Of a DNA stretch of 64,000 bases, positions 56,341 to 64,000 are shown piece by piece. The stretch is taken from contig CAZKCO010000023.1 in the NCBI GenBank assembly GCA_964551335.1, positions 39,997-103,996 on the forward strand, given 5' to 3'. The translations under genes were made by a program, and so were the position numbers. This stretch comes from Tunicatimonas sp964551335 (lineage in GTDB: Bacteria > Bacteroidota > Bacteroidia > Cytophagales > Cyclobacteriaceae). Within the stretch, counting starts at the first letter, position 1. Every line of letters starts with the position of its first letter. A model generated the notes under the pieces. It saw nothing but the letters and a program-made list of their open reading frames with translations. It did no database searches and was not told where the DNA came from.

Positions 56341-56568
56341 TAAAAGGTAAGTTTTTCCAAGGTTTCATTAACCTTGACTGATCCGAGGCTTATTCGAGCG
56401 TGGCTTGAGGCAACCTTGCGGGCACCAAGGTCCATTCAGGTTCGGTTTTACAGAACCTAGCGGCGGTTAAACCTTACTTTTCTGTGGTCTCTCTACTAGT
56501 GGGTTTTACGCTTTTACAGAAAACGGTACACCTGCCATAAATCAAGCTGTTTCTGGCAGCATCTTTTT
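56341..56568 (+). ncRNA. Candidate structured RNA, possibly 6S-like, or a leader switch
   Basis: Three perfect hairpins follow each other: CAAGGTT/AACCTTG (56358-56376), ACCTTG/CAAGGT (56413-56431) and AGGTTC/GAACCT (56438-56458). They are enclosed by a longer helix in which AAAAG and TAAG (56342-56351) pair with CTTA and CTTTT (56473-56481). A GCGGCGG word precedes the 3' closing strand, which recalls 6S RNA. An alternative helix TTTTCTGT/ACAGAAAA (56478-56523) excludes the closing helix. CTGCCA/TGGCAG (56532-56559) followed by TTTTT to 56568 looks like a terminator. The segment could be a free RNA or, lying 44 bp before the next start codon, a leader that controls that gene. No family was recognised with confidence. 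Confidence 0.4.
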
Positions 56569-56611
56569 GCTAACTACCTTTTTTTGTAGCTGGTTAAAAT
56601 CGGTTAGAGAT

Positions 56612-57256
56612 ATGAGTACCTATTCGCATAAAGAGCTATTTCGTCAGTCGCAAATTACCATTAATAATACCCTCAATAACCCGGTTATTCTGCAAAAACT
56701 AAGGGATATTGGGTTTACTCTGGAGGATGTGCAGCAAGGAGAAACCCTACGTGTTCAGGCCCTGGATTGGCGCAAGGCCCGGCAAAAGAAGTACGGGACC
56801 AAAGTTAGTACCACTGATACTTTTAATCAGCAGTGGGAGGCACTGAAAGAAATCTATAGCGAGCACGTAGCCCTGGCTCGGCTTACGTTTAAAAAGGACC
56901 GTGTCATGCTAAAGGAGTTGGCACTAAAAGGCAAGCGATCTAACTCACCGGCGGAGTGGATGGAGCAAGCCTCAGCTTTCTACGGTTCCATTGCCGATAT
57001 CCAAAAGCCACTGGCTAAGTACGGAGTAAAAAAAGAGGATTTAGAGCAAGCCAAAGCCGCATTAGATACCCTCAAAGAAACTTATAATCAGCGGATTAAC
57101 TACCAAGGTTCAGCTCAAGATGCTACCCAAAAGTATCAGGAAGCTACCGATGCCCTTCACGCCTGGATGCGCGAATTTCGCGAGGCTGCTCGCTACGCCC
57201 TTCGCCACGACGAACAACTACTAGAGTCGCTAGGAATATTGGTGGTTTCTCGGTAG
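56612..57256 (+). CDS. Helical protein of unknown function
   Basis: 214 residues from ATG 56612; a TTG at 56567 would add 15 residues inside the terminator-like hairpin region and is rejected. The protein is almost entirely alpha-helical and charged, with coiled-coil-like stretches (WRKARQKKYG, LEQAKAALDTLKETYNQRI, KYQEATDALHAWMREFREAAR). No signal peptide or membrane segment. It resembles proteins found in several Bacteroidota genomes, but I do not recognise a domain. The structured segment upstream may control it. Confidence 0.75.
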   Translation: MSTYSHKELFRQSQITINNTLNNPVILQKLRDIGFTLEDVQQGETLRVQALDWRKARQKKYGTKVSTTDTFNQQWEALKEIYSEHVALARLTFKKDRVMLKELALKGKRSNSPAEWMEQASAFYGSIADIQKPLAKYGVKKEDLEQAKAALDTLKETYNQRINYQGSAQDATQKYQEATDALHAWMREFREAARYALRHDEQLLESLGILVVSR

Positions 57257-57360
57257 AACGGGAGACAGGATGCAGTTGGCAGGATGCGGGAGGCGGTAGG
57301 CAGTTAGTAGAAAAGTATTTAACCGCCTCCCGCTTACCGCTTCCTGCCACCGTACTATAC
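57257..57360. repeat. Imperfect palindrome R5, upstream of the four-helix-bundle gene
   Basis: Left arm words AGGATGCAGTTGGCAGGATG and GCGGGAGGCGGTAGGCAGTT; right arm AACCGCCTCCCGCTTACCGC and TTCCTGCCACC. GCGGGAGGCGGT pairs exactly with ACCGCCTCCCGC (12 bp). The left arm also contains two near-copies of CAGGATGC. Confidence 0.7.
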
Positions 57361-57385
57361 TCTCACTAAAAACAATCATCGCAAT

Positions 57386-57763
57386 ATGGACCAAGGCTTC
57401 CGAGACCTGCGCGTATTCCAATTAGCCTATACATTGGCGATGGAGATTTTTGAAATCAGCAAGCAGTTCCCCAAAGCCGAAACGTACTCCCTTACCGATC
57501 AAATTCGCCGTTCTTCCCGCTCCGTATGCAGCAACATTGCCGAAGGCTACCGAAAACGCATTTATCCCAAACACTTCACTAGTAAACTTACCGATGCCGA
57601 TAGCGAATGCAGCGAGACCTCAGTCTGGATATCCTTTGCCCGCGACTGCGGCTATATCAGCAGCGACCAACACGATACTTTACAGGAGCGGTATACCAGT
57701 GTAGGAGCAATGCTTGGTAAAATGATTCGCCATCCGTATAAGTTTTCTCCGAGGAGTCGGTGA
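57386..57763 (+). CDS. Four-helix-bundle protein (23S rRNA intervening-sequence/S23 family)
   Basis: 125 residues. FRDLRVFQLAYTLAMEIFEIS, then SLTDQIRRSSRSVCSNIAEGY, SKLTDADSECSETSVWISFARDCGYIS and VGAMLGKMI match the four-helix-bundle family first described from 23S rRNA intervening sequences; the related Avd protein is part of diversity-generating retroelements. No rRNA, reverse transcriptase or variable gene is near. The fold is a small homo-oligomer that may bind nucleic acid. It lies directly between two imperfect palindromes (R5 and R6). Confidence 0.9.
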   Translation: MDQGFRDLRVFQLAYTLAMEIFEISKQFPKAETYSLTDQIRRSSRSVCSNIAEGYRKRIYPKHFTSKLTDADSECSETSVWISFARDCGYISSDQHDTLQERYTSVGAMLGKMIRHPYKFSPRSR

Positions 57764-57880
57764 ACAGGATGCGGGAGGTGGAAAGCGAGAGGCGGTTGGC
57801 AGGAGGCGTTTATCGGGAGGTGGCAGAGCAACTAATTATTGCATCCCGCCAACTGCTTCCGGTCAACAATCGTCAACCAC
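57764..57880. repeat. Imperfect palindrome R6, downstream of the four-helix-bundle gene
   Basis: Left arm words CAGGATGCGGGAGGTGG and GAGGCGGTTGGCAGGAGGC; right arm words TTGCATCCCGCCAACTGCTTCC. ATCCCGCCAACTGC approximates the complement of parts of the left arm (GATGCGGGAGG, GGCGGTTGGC). It shares CAGGATGCGGGAGG with the left arm of R5. Confidence 0.6.
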
Positions 57881-57949
57881 TCAAATTTCCTCATTCACCT
57901 CACAAGTCCCACACGAATTTTTGTATCTTCGCAGCCTAAATAGTGTCGC

Positions 57950-58735
57950 ATGGATTCGCTGCATTTTTATAAGTATCAGGGGGCCGGAAATGATTTTGTG
58001 ATGTTTGATAACCGGGAGGGTATGTTTCCTTCTCAGAATACGGTACTTATCTCCCGGCTGTGCGACCGCCGTTTTGGGGTGGGGAGCGACGGTATTATCT
58101 TACTCAATCAGCACCCTACCTACGATTTTGAAATGGTCTACCACAATGCCGACGGCTCGGTAGCGATGTGTGGTAACGGTGCTCGTTGTGCGGTACATCT
58201 GGCGTATCATCTGGGAATAATCGGTGAGGAAACCACTTTTCTGGCGCACGACGGAGTGCATCAGGCCCAAATTGAAGGCGGGCAGATAACCGTGAATTTA
58301 TCCGATGTATCGCAGGTGGATACCTACGAAGATGGTTTCTTCCTGGATACCGGAACCCGCCATTTTGTCAGGGTTTTAGCCGAAAATCAGTTGCTGTCAG
58401 ACTACGATGTAATGGCGGAAGGAAAAAAAATCCGTTACGATAATCGCTTTATGCCCGAAGGTACCAACGCTAGCTTTGTGCAAAGAACCAACGGACAGGT
58501 GCAGATGCGAATTTACGAGCGAGGGGTGGAAAATGAGACGTTATCGTCCGGTACGGGCATTACGGCAGTAGCACTGGCGCTAGCTCATGCCGAAAACCTG
58601 GAAAGTCCGATCACAGTACAGGCGAGAGGCGGGCAGCTAACCATTGCTTTCGAACAAGCCGGAGACGGAAAATTCACCCAGGTCTTTATGACTGGTCCGG
58701 CCGTTATGGTATTTGAGGGCACTGTTTTTGTCTAA
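57950..58735 (+). CDS. dapF: Diaminopimelate epimerase (DapF) with Ser at the second catalytic Cys position
   Basis: 261 residues. The enzyme interconverts LL- and meso-diaminopimelate for peptidoglycan and lysine. The fold is clear: YQGAGNDFVMFDNR, the first catalytic Cys in MCGNGARC (Cys74) and the GVENETLSSGTGITAVALA segment. The canonical second motif is SCGTG with a catalytic Cys; here the codon at 58547-58549 is TCC, giving Ser200. Either this lineage uses Ser, or the enzyme is altered. The rest of the sequence is normal, and it precedes secA as a stand-alone gene. Confidence 0.93.
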   Translation: MDSLHFYKYQGAGNDFVMFDNREGMFPSQNTVLISRLCDRRFGVGSDGIILLNQHPTYDFEMVYHNADGSVAMCGNGARCAVHLAYHLGIIGEETTFLAHDGVHQAQIEGGQITVNLSDVSQVDTYEDGFFLDTGTRHFVRVLAENQLLSDYDVMAEGKKIRYDNRFMPEGTNASFVQRTNGQVQMRIYERGVENETLSSGTGITAVALALAHAENLESPITVQARGGQLTIAFEQAGDGKFTQVFMTGPAVMVFEGTVFV

Positions 58736-58744
58736 ATGAGGTTT

Positions 58745-58860
58745 ATATTTTGTCATTAGTCACTAGTCCTTTGTCCCTTGTCATGAGTTTTCGTCTGAGC
58801 TTGAGCTTATAAATGACATTTTACTAACGACAAATGACCAGTGACTATTTATCTAACAAC
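58745..58860. repeat. Imperfect palindrome R7 between dapF and secA
   Basis: Left arm TTGTCATTAGTCACTAGTCC and TTTGTCCCTTGTCATGAG; right arm words AATGACATTTTACTAACG then ACAAATGACCAGTGACTATT. The complement of the left arm, GACTAGTGACTAATGACAAA, aligns with ATGACCAGTGACTATTTATC. The left arm is built from repeated TAGTC/TTGTC words. Confidence 0.65.
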
Positions 58861-58877
58861 AAGAATATTCTGAGTTC

Positions 58878-61800
58878 ATGATTAATGCGCTTACTAAAGG
58901 ATTAGCTAAAATGTTCGGGTCTAAGTCAGACCGAGATATTAAAAATATTATGCCGCTGGTAGAGCAGACCAACCAGGAGTTTGCCCAGCTAGCTTCTATC
59001 AGTGATGATGAACTGCGAGGCAAGTCGGAGCAACTGCGCGAGCAAATTAACGAAGGCCTGGCCGATATTGATAAGGAAATTGCCGAGCTTAACCAGCGGG
59101 TGCAGGATCAGCCCAAAATGGACATGCAGGAGAAGGAAGGAGTCTTCGCCCGCATTGACCAGCTAGAGGAGGATCGTAACGAACGGCTGGAAGAAATACT
59201 GATGGAGGTGCTACCGCTGGCCTTTGCCGTGGTGAAAGAAACCGCCCGCCGGTTAAAAGAAAATAAGCAACTGGTAGTAACCGCTACCATGCACGATAAG
59301 CAGCTAGCCGCCAAGTATCCTAACATCACCATTGAGGGGGAACAAGCTACCTGGCACCACGAGTGGGATGCCGCGGGTACGCCTATCACCTGGGATATGA
59401 TGCACTACGACGTGCAATTGATTGGTGGTATTGTGCTACACCAGGGAAAGATTGCCGAGATGGCTACCGGGGAAGGTAAAACGCTGGTGGCCACACTGCC
59501 TGCCTTCCTGAATGCTTTGGCAAAGCGGGGAGTGCATATCGTAACGGTAAACGACTACCTCGCCAAACGCGATGCGGAGTGGATGGCTCCACTCTTCCGC
59601 TTCCACAATTTATCGGTAGATTGTATTGACAAATACGAGCCTAATTCTGACGAGCGGCGGGAGGCCTACGCTTGTGATATCACTTACGGAACCAACAACG
59701 AGTTTGGCTTCGATTACCTGCGCGATAATATGGCGCGCGATCCCGAAGATATGGTACAACCCGGCCACCACTTCGCGATGGTAGATGAGGTTGACTCCGT
59801 ATTGATTGACGAAGCCCGTACCCCACTTATCATCTCTGGTCCCATTCCTAAGGGAGATGAGCATGAGTTCTATGAATTTAAGCCACGAATTGGCCAACTC
59901 TACGAGATGCAGAAAAAAGTGGTTAACGAATTCTTGCAGGACGCTAAACGGAAAATTAAGGAAGGTGACACCAAAGAGGGTGGAGTATCGCTGTTCCGCG
60001 CTTACCGGGGGCTACCGAAGCACAAACCACTTATTCGCTACCTGAGCGAAACCGGGGTGCGGCAAATCCTACAAAAAACGGAGAACTTTTACTTGCAGGA
60101 TAATCAGAAAATGATGCCCGAGGCCGATGAGCCGCTGTTCTTCACTATTGAAGAAAAGACCAATAACATCAATCTGACCGAGAAAGGACTGGAACAGATT
60201 ACCAAGCAGGGAGAAGATCCGCAGTTCTTTATCATGCCCGACATCGGAACCGAAATTGATCAGTTGGAGAAGGACGAGTCCATGTCTGACGAGGAAAAGG
60301 TAGAGAAGAAAGACGAACTGATTAAAGACTATTCGGTCAAGTCGCAGCGCATTCATACGGTGAACCAGTTGCTGAAAGCTTACGCGATGTTTGAGCGCGA
60401 TCAGGAATACATCATTGCTGACGGCAAAGTGAAGATCGTAGACGAGCAAACCGGCCGCGTAATGGACGGTCGCCGCTATTCCGACGGATTGCACCAAGCT
60501 ATTGAGGCGAAAGAAAATGTGAAGGTAGAAGAAGCTACGCAGACTTATGCGACCATTACCTTGCAGAATTACTTCCGCATGTACCATAAGCTAGCCGGTA
60601 TGACCGGTACGGCCGAGACAGAAGCGGGAGAGTTTATGGACATCTATAAGCTGGATGTAGTGGTTATCCCCACCAACAAGCCTATCGTTCGGGATGACCG
60701 GCAAGACAAGGTTTTCAAAACCGTACGCGAAAAGTTTAATGCGGTAGCCGATGAGATCAAAGAAATGACGGAGCAGGGCCGTCCGGTGCTGGTAGGTACT
60801 ACTTCCGTAGAAATTTCGGAGATTCTGAGCCGGATGCTGAAGATGAAAGGGGTTGATCATCAGGTGCTTAATGCCAAGCAACATCAGCGTGAGGCGGAGG
60901 TGGTTACCAATGCCGGAAAGCCGGGTACCGTTACCATCGCGACTAATATGGCCGGTCGGGGTACTGATATTAAACTTTCTCCCGAGTCTAAAGAAGCCGG
61001 TGGATTAGCCATTGTGGGTACCGAGCGGCACGAATCGCGGCGGGTAGACCGACAGTTACGTGGACGTTCCGGTCGTCAGGGTGATCCGGGTTCTTCGCAG
61101 TTCTTTGTTTCTTTGGAAGACAACCTGATGCGCCTGTTCGGCTCCGACCGTATTGCCAAACTGATGGACCGCATGGGACTGGAAGAGGGCGAAGTGATTC
61201 AGCACTCCATGGTGACCAGCTCTATTGAGCGCGCGCAGCGGAAAGTAGAAGAAAACAACTTCGCTATCCGTAAGCGTTTGTTGGAGTACGATAACGTGAT
61301 GAACCAGCAACGGGAGGTGATCTATAAGCGTCGCCGTCACGCTCTGTTCGGAGAGCGTCTACAGCTTGATATCATGAATATGCTCTATGATACCTGCGAG
61401 GATATTGTGCTGAGCACCAAAGGAGTAGGTAACTTCGATAGCTACAAACTCACCGTACTGGGTACGCTGGGTATTGATCATCCTATTGATCAGGATCATT
61501 TCACCGCTGTCGGCGAAGCTAATCTGGCCGAAGAACTTTACAACTTTGCTTATCAGCAGTACCAGCGCAAAAACGAGCAGTTGGCGCAACGGGCTATGCC
61601 GGTTATCAGCAATGTATACGAAACCAAAGGAGCTACCATAGAGAATATTGTGGTACCTTTCACCGACGGTAAAATGCAACTGGCTGTATCGGCTAACCTG
61701 AAGAAGTCGGTAGAGACCAATTGTGAGGACATGGTACGCACCATGGAAAAAGCCATTGTGCTGGCTTTTATCGATCAGAACTGGAAAGAGCATCTGCGAG

Positions 61801-62252
61801 AAATGGATGATCTTAAGCAATCAGTACAGAATGCGGTATACGAACAGAAAGATCCACTAATTATCTATAAGTTTGAAGGCTTTGAACTCTTTAAACAGTT
61901 CCTGGCTAAGGTGAACGAAGAAACGGTTTCCTTCTTAATGAAAGCCAACCTGCCGGTGCAGCAACCGGGTGAAGTACAGGAAGCCCGCCGTCCGGTGCGT
62001 CGTTCGGAGCAAGGAGTAAAGGCGTCTAAAGAAGAATCAGGCTCCATTCTAAATAGAGGAGGGCAGGGGCAGCCGGCGGCCAATCGTCCTCCGGCCGAAC
62101 CGGTGAAACCAGCTAAAACTATGAAGATCGCCGGACGAAATCAGCGGGTAAGTGTACAATATAATGACGGTCGGGTCGTAAAAGATGTAAAATTCAAAAC
62201 CGTTGAAGACGATATTCGCAACAACCGTTGCGTGATCGTAGAAAATGAATAA
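58878..62252 (+). CDS. secA: Preprotein translocase ATPase SecA
   Basis: 1124 residues, longer than the about 850-900 of most bacteria but usual for Bacteroidota. Walker A ATGEGKTLVATL is near 196-203 and the DEVDSVLIDEARTPLIISG Walker B/preprotein crosslinking region near 300-320. A Bacteroidota-type insertion (about 330-480, with acidic LEKDESMSDEEKVEKKDELI) lies in the first half. NBD2 motifs include GRGTDIKLSPES and QLRGRSGRQGDPGSSQFFVSLEDNLMR. The C-terminus lacks the CxCxSGKxxKxCH zinc motif and ends in a basic region. It couples ATP hydrolysis to Sec export and is probably essential. Its last 8 bases overlap the next gene. Confidence 0.97.
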   Translation: MINALTKGLAKMFGSKSDRDIKNIMPLVEQTNQEFAQLASISDDELRGKSEQLREQINEGLADIDKEIAELNQRVQDQPKMDMQEKEGVFARIDQLEEDRNERLEEILMEVLPLAFAVVKETARRLKENKQLVVTATMHDKQLAAKYPNITIEGEQATWHHEWDAAGTPITWDMMHYDVQLIGGIVLHQGKIAEMATGEGKTLVATLPAFLNALAKRGVHIVTVNDYLAKRDAEWMAPLFRFHNLSVDCIDKYEPNSDERREAYACDITYGTNNEFGFDYLRDNMARDPEDMVQPGHHFAMVDEVDSVLIDEARTPLIISGPIPKGDEHEFYEFKPRIGQLYEMQKKVVNEFLQDAKRKIKEGDTKEGGVSLFRAYRGLPKHKPLIRYLSETGVRQILQKTENFYLQDNQKMMPEADEPLFFTIEEKTNNINLTEKGLEQITKQGEDPQFFIMPDIGTEIDQLEKDESMSDEEKVEKKDELIKDYSVKSQRIHTVNQLLKAYAMFERDQEYIIADGKVKIVDEQTGRVMDGRRYSDGLHQAIEAKENVKVEEATQTYATITLQNYFRMYHKLAGMTGTAETEAGEFMDIYKLDVVVIPTNKPIVRDDRQDKVFKTVREKFNAVADEIKEMTEQGRPVLVGTTSVEISEILSRMLKMKGVDHQVLNAKQHQREAEVVTNAGKPGTVTIATNMAGRGTDIKLSPESKEAGGLAIVGTERHESRRVDRQLRGRSGRQGDPGSSQFFVSLEDNLMRLFGSDRIAKLMDRMGLEEGEVIQHSMVTSSIERAQRKVEENNFAIRKRLLEYDNVMNQQREVIYKRRRHALFGERLQLDIMNMLYDTCEDIVLSTKGVGNFDSYKLTVLGTLGIDHPIDQDHFTAVGEANLAEELYNFAYQQYQRKNEQLAQRAMPVISNVYETKGATIENIVVPFTDGKMQLAVSANLKKSVETNCEDMVRTMEKAIVLAFIDQNWKEHLREMDDLKQSVQNAVYEQKDPLIIYKFEGFELFKQFLAKVNEETVSFLMKANLPVQQPGEVQEARRPVRRSEQGVKASKEESGSILNRGGQGQPAANRPPAEPVKPAKTMKIAGRNQRVSVQYNDGRVVKDVKFKTVEDDIRNNRCVIVENE

Positions 62253-63129
62253 CTACTACCAGTTGTCTAAACTAGTTCGCTTTCTAAAAACAGATAGCCG
62301 TATTACAATCTTGCTAATGGCGCTGGTACTACTTCAGTGCACACCCATTCAGCAGTCAGATCGCTTTGTACCCGACGGGCTTATTTCCGGAGAATTGGGC
62401 TCTTTCCACGGCTACACTATGTACTCTTTTCTGTTTGAGGAGCGGCAGTGCCGGGTAGTAGTTCCCAATAAGCCCGCCGAGGGAAACCCCTGGCTATGGC
62501 GGGCCCGCTTTTTTGGTCATCGCCCGGAAGTTGATTTAGCCCTGCTGCAACGCGGATTTTACATTGCCTACATTGATGTGGCTGACCTCTACGGAAGCCC
62601 TGCCGCCGTACAACTGTGGAATGACTTTTACGAACTGCTTAATTCCCGCTACCTGTTTGCCGATAAGGTGGCGTTGGAAGGGATGAGCCGAGGTGGGCTA
62701 TCCGTATTTAACTGGGCGGCGGAAAATCCGGAGAAGGTAGCCTGCATTTACGTGGATGCTCCGGTGTGCGATATCAAAAGCTGGCCGGGCGGACTTCAAA
62801 ATGGTATGGGTAGTACTGAGGACTGGCAGAAGTGCCTGGCAGCCTACAATTTCACTGAAGAGGAGGCTAAGGAGTATAACCAAAATCCGATTAATAAAGT
62901 ACAACCGTTGATCGAAAGCCAGATTCCACTACTGGTAGTGGCTGGTGATCAAGACCGGATTGTACCCTACGCCGAAAATGGCCAACTGATGGTGGAGCAG
63001 TACGAAGAGTACGGTGGTAAGGTGAAAGTAATTTTAAAGAAAGGGGAGGGACATGTGCACGGTCTGTCTAATCCTCGTCCTATTATTCAATTTATTCTTA
63101 AGCATACCCGCGAACATCTACCTTCGTAA
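62245..63129 (+). CDS. Lipoprotein alpha/beta hydrolase (prolyl-oligopeptidase-like)
   Basis: 294 residues from ATG 62245, overlapping the end of secA by 8 bases. A hydrophobic segment and lipobox (LLQC, near residue 33) mark an exported lipoprotein. The nucleophile motif is EGMSRGG, the acid Asp lies in AGDQDRIVPY and the His in GEGHVHGLSN. The family includes peptidases and esterases acting on polysaccharide- or peptide-like substrates; the substrate is unknown. Translational coupling to secA is probably a consequence of gene packing. Confidence 0.88.
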   Translation: MNNYYQLSKLVRFLKTDSRITILLMALVLLQCTPIQQSDRFVPDGLISGELGSFHGYTMYSFLFEERQCRVVVPNKPAEGNPWLWRARFFGHRPEVDLALLQRGFYIAYIDVADLYGSPAAVQLWNDFYELLNSRYLFADKVALEGMSRGGLSVFNWAAENPEKVACIYVDAPVCDIKSWPGGLQNGMGSTEDWQKCLAAYNFTEEEAKEYNQNPINKVQPLIESQIPLLVVAGDQDRIVPYAENGQLMVEQYEEYGGKVKVILKKGEGHVHGLSNPRPIIQFILKHTREHLPS

Positions 63130-63134
63130 CTAGC

Positions 63135-63935
63135 ATGGCCAATTCTCGCAAACGCCGCTCGAAAAGTAACGCGCTACTCATTACCTTACTGATCGTCGCC
63201 GGACTCATTCTTCTGCTGCTGTACTTAAAACGCCGCGACCAGCCGGCTCCGACCGACCTGAGTGGGTTCAATTACTATCCTTCTCTGAACCAGGGAGTGT
63301 TGGTGCAGCATCAGTTCTACGCTCTGTCTTACGTGGAAGAACATGAGCAGCCCGAATGGGTGGCTTATGAACTAACTGAGGCTGAAGTAATGGTAAATAC
63401 CGAACGAACTGATGACTTTCGTCAGGACCCTAAAATTTCAACCGGATCAGCTACACTAGATGATTACTACCGTTCCGGCTACGATCGTGGGCATTTGGCC
63501 CCGGCCGGTGATATGGGATTTTCGGAAGAAGCGATGAGCGAAAGTTTCTACCTATCCAATATGAGTCCGCAGGACCGTACATTTAATCGGGGAGTATGGA
63601 GGACTTTGGAAGAAGATGTGCGAAACTGGGCAGTAGCGAACGGCAGCTTGTACGTAGTGAGCGGACCAGTATTCAGCGATAACCCTAAAAAAATAGGGCC
63701 AAACGGAGTAAGCGTTCCTACCTACTACTACAAAGTGCTCCTGGATTATCAGCAGCCCGATATTAAAGCTATCGGTTTTCTGTTGCCCAACAAGGGCACT
63801 TCCCAGCCCCCTTCCGATTTTATCGAGACTATTGATAATATCGAGGCTTACACTGGACTTGACTTTTTTTCAGAGCTTCCCGACGATCTGGAAGAGGAAC
63901 TGGAAAGCACTGTTGACACCCGAGGCTGGTATTAA
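63135..63935 (+). CDS. DNA/RNA non-specific endonuclease (NUC1 type), membrane-anchored
   Basis: 266 residues. A basic N-terminus and a membrane helix (about 13-31, ALLITLLIVAGLILLLLY) anchor it, with the nuclease domain outside the cytoplasm. The DRGH motif (DRGHLAPAGD, His120) and the metal-binding Asn in RTFNRGVWR (Asn151) are those of Serratia-nuclease-like enzymes. It probably degrades DNA or RNA in the periplasm for nutrition or defence. It starts 5 bp after the hydrolase gene. Confidence 0.92.
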   Translation: MANSRKRRSKSNALLITLLIVAGLILLLLYLKRRDQPAPTDLSGFNYYPSLNQGVLVQHQFYALSYVEEHEQPEWVAYELTEAEVMVNTERTDDFRQDPKISTGSATLDDYYRSGYDRGHLAPAGDMGFSEEAMSESFYLSNMSPQDRTFNRGVWRTLEEDVRNWAVANGSLYVVSGPVFSDNPKKIGPNGVSVPTYYYKVLLDYQQPDIKAIGFLLPNKGTSQPPSDFIETIDNIEAYTGLDFFSELPDDLEEELESTVDTRGWY

Positions 63936-64000
63936 TACATAGCATTATGGGTTGTGTGAGTTTTAGTTTGCTGGAAAATACCGTGCATTAGGTGAAAGGT

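Larger units (their letters stand above)
56098..56611. other. Divergent intergenic region, 514 bp, with repeat remnant and structured RNA candidate
   Basis: Between the DUF3592-like gene and the helical protein at 56612. It holds a GCCGGA/TCCGGC hairpin element (about 56191-56242) and the structured segment 56341-56568. A 69-codon frame at 56116-56325 on the minus strand is not convincing as a gene. Confidence 0.6.

Noticed and set aside
60069..60587. 172-codon antisense frame within secA, and similar antisense ORFs in secA and other genes
   Set aside because: Antisense shadows of long coding sequences; no independent evidence.

Overview
The window looks like chromosomal DNA of a free-living, probably marine, Bacteroidota of the order Cytophagales. 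This is inferred from gene content: two large secreted proteins end in type IX secretion (T9SS) sorting domains, SecA is long (1124 residues) and lacks the C-terminal zinc motif, two MacB/FtsX-type permeases have no ATPase beside them, and start codons lack Shine-Dalgarno sequences while a few upstream regions carry TAnnTTTG-like promoter words. No rRNA, tRNA, CRISPR array, transposase, integrase or phage gene was seen. Genes are densely packed on both strands.

Layout. 1-2082 is the 3' part of an M14 metallopeptidase gene. 2706-8510 encodes a giant secreted protein with 13 to 14 tandem modules of about 101 residues. 8646-11274 holds an aldo/keto reductase and a beta-lactamase-fold serine hydrolase. 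11542-15828 is a tight sugar operon: a rhamnose-type isomerase, an FGGY kinase, an NCS1-family transporter and a previously easy-to-miss 55-residue membrane protein, the last three joined by ATGA overlaps. 16067-18955 is a multi-PAS/GAF histidine kinase. 18974-27519 carries an EEP phosphatase, a DUF697 membrane protein, a Trk/Ktr potassium channel, a stress-type SDR, an M48 lipoprotein protease, an alpha/beta hydrolase and an SdpI/SdpR-type pair. 27670-29883 is a small stress group (EF-hand lipoprotein, SPW protein, manganese catalase).

29922-41861 is almost entirely minus strand: a haem-c/FG-GAP lipoprotein, MscL, a ThuA-like protein, a LOG protein, two MacB/FtsX permeases, a pentapeptide-repeat protein, a TonB C-terminal-domain protein and a GMC oxidoreductase. 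42373-46705 has an NTF2/TPR protein, an amidohydrolase lipoprotein and an esterase-fasciclin-T9SS fusion. 47154-49902 is the most striking locus: a secreted FecR-like/TPR protein followed 10 bp later by a membrane receptor with an extracytoplasmic CHASE2 sensor and a cytoplasmic TIR domain. 50112-56097 mixes a Tat-exported oxidoreductase, a Crp/Fnr regulator and small proteins. 56612-63935 has two helical proteins (one of the 23S-IVS four-helix-bundle family), dapF, secA, a lipoprotein hydrolase and a membrane-anchored DNA/RNA nuclease.

Non-coding structure. Seven intergenic imperfect palindromes, whose arms are built from degenerate short words, lie at 32.9, 33.6, 52.3, 53.2, 57.3, 57.8 and 58.8 kb; two of them bracket the four-helix-bundle gene. 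A strongly structured segment at 56341-56568 ends in a terminator-like hairpin and may be an ncRNA or a leader switch. A 22-bp word upstream of two genes (42373 and 44717), with a related copy upstream of a third, may be a shared regulatory site. Everything here comes from reading the sequence; no database search was run.
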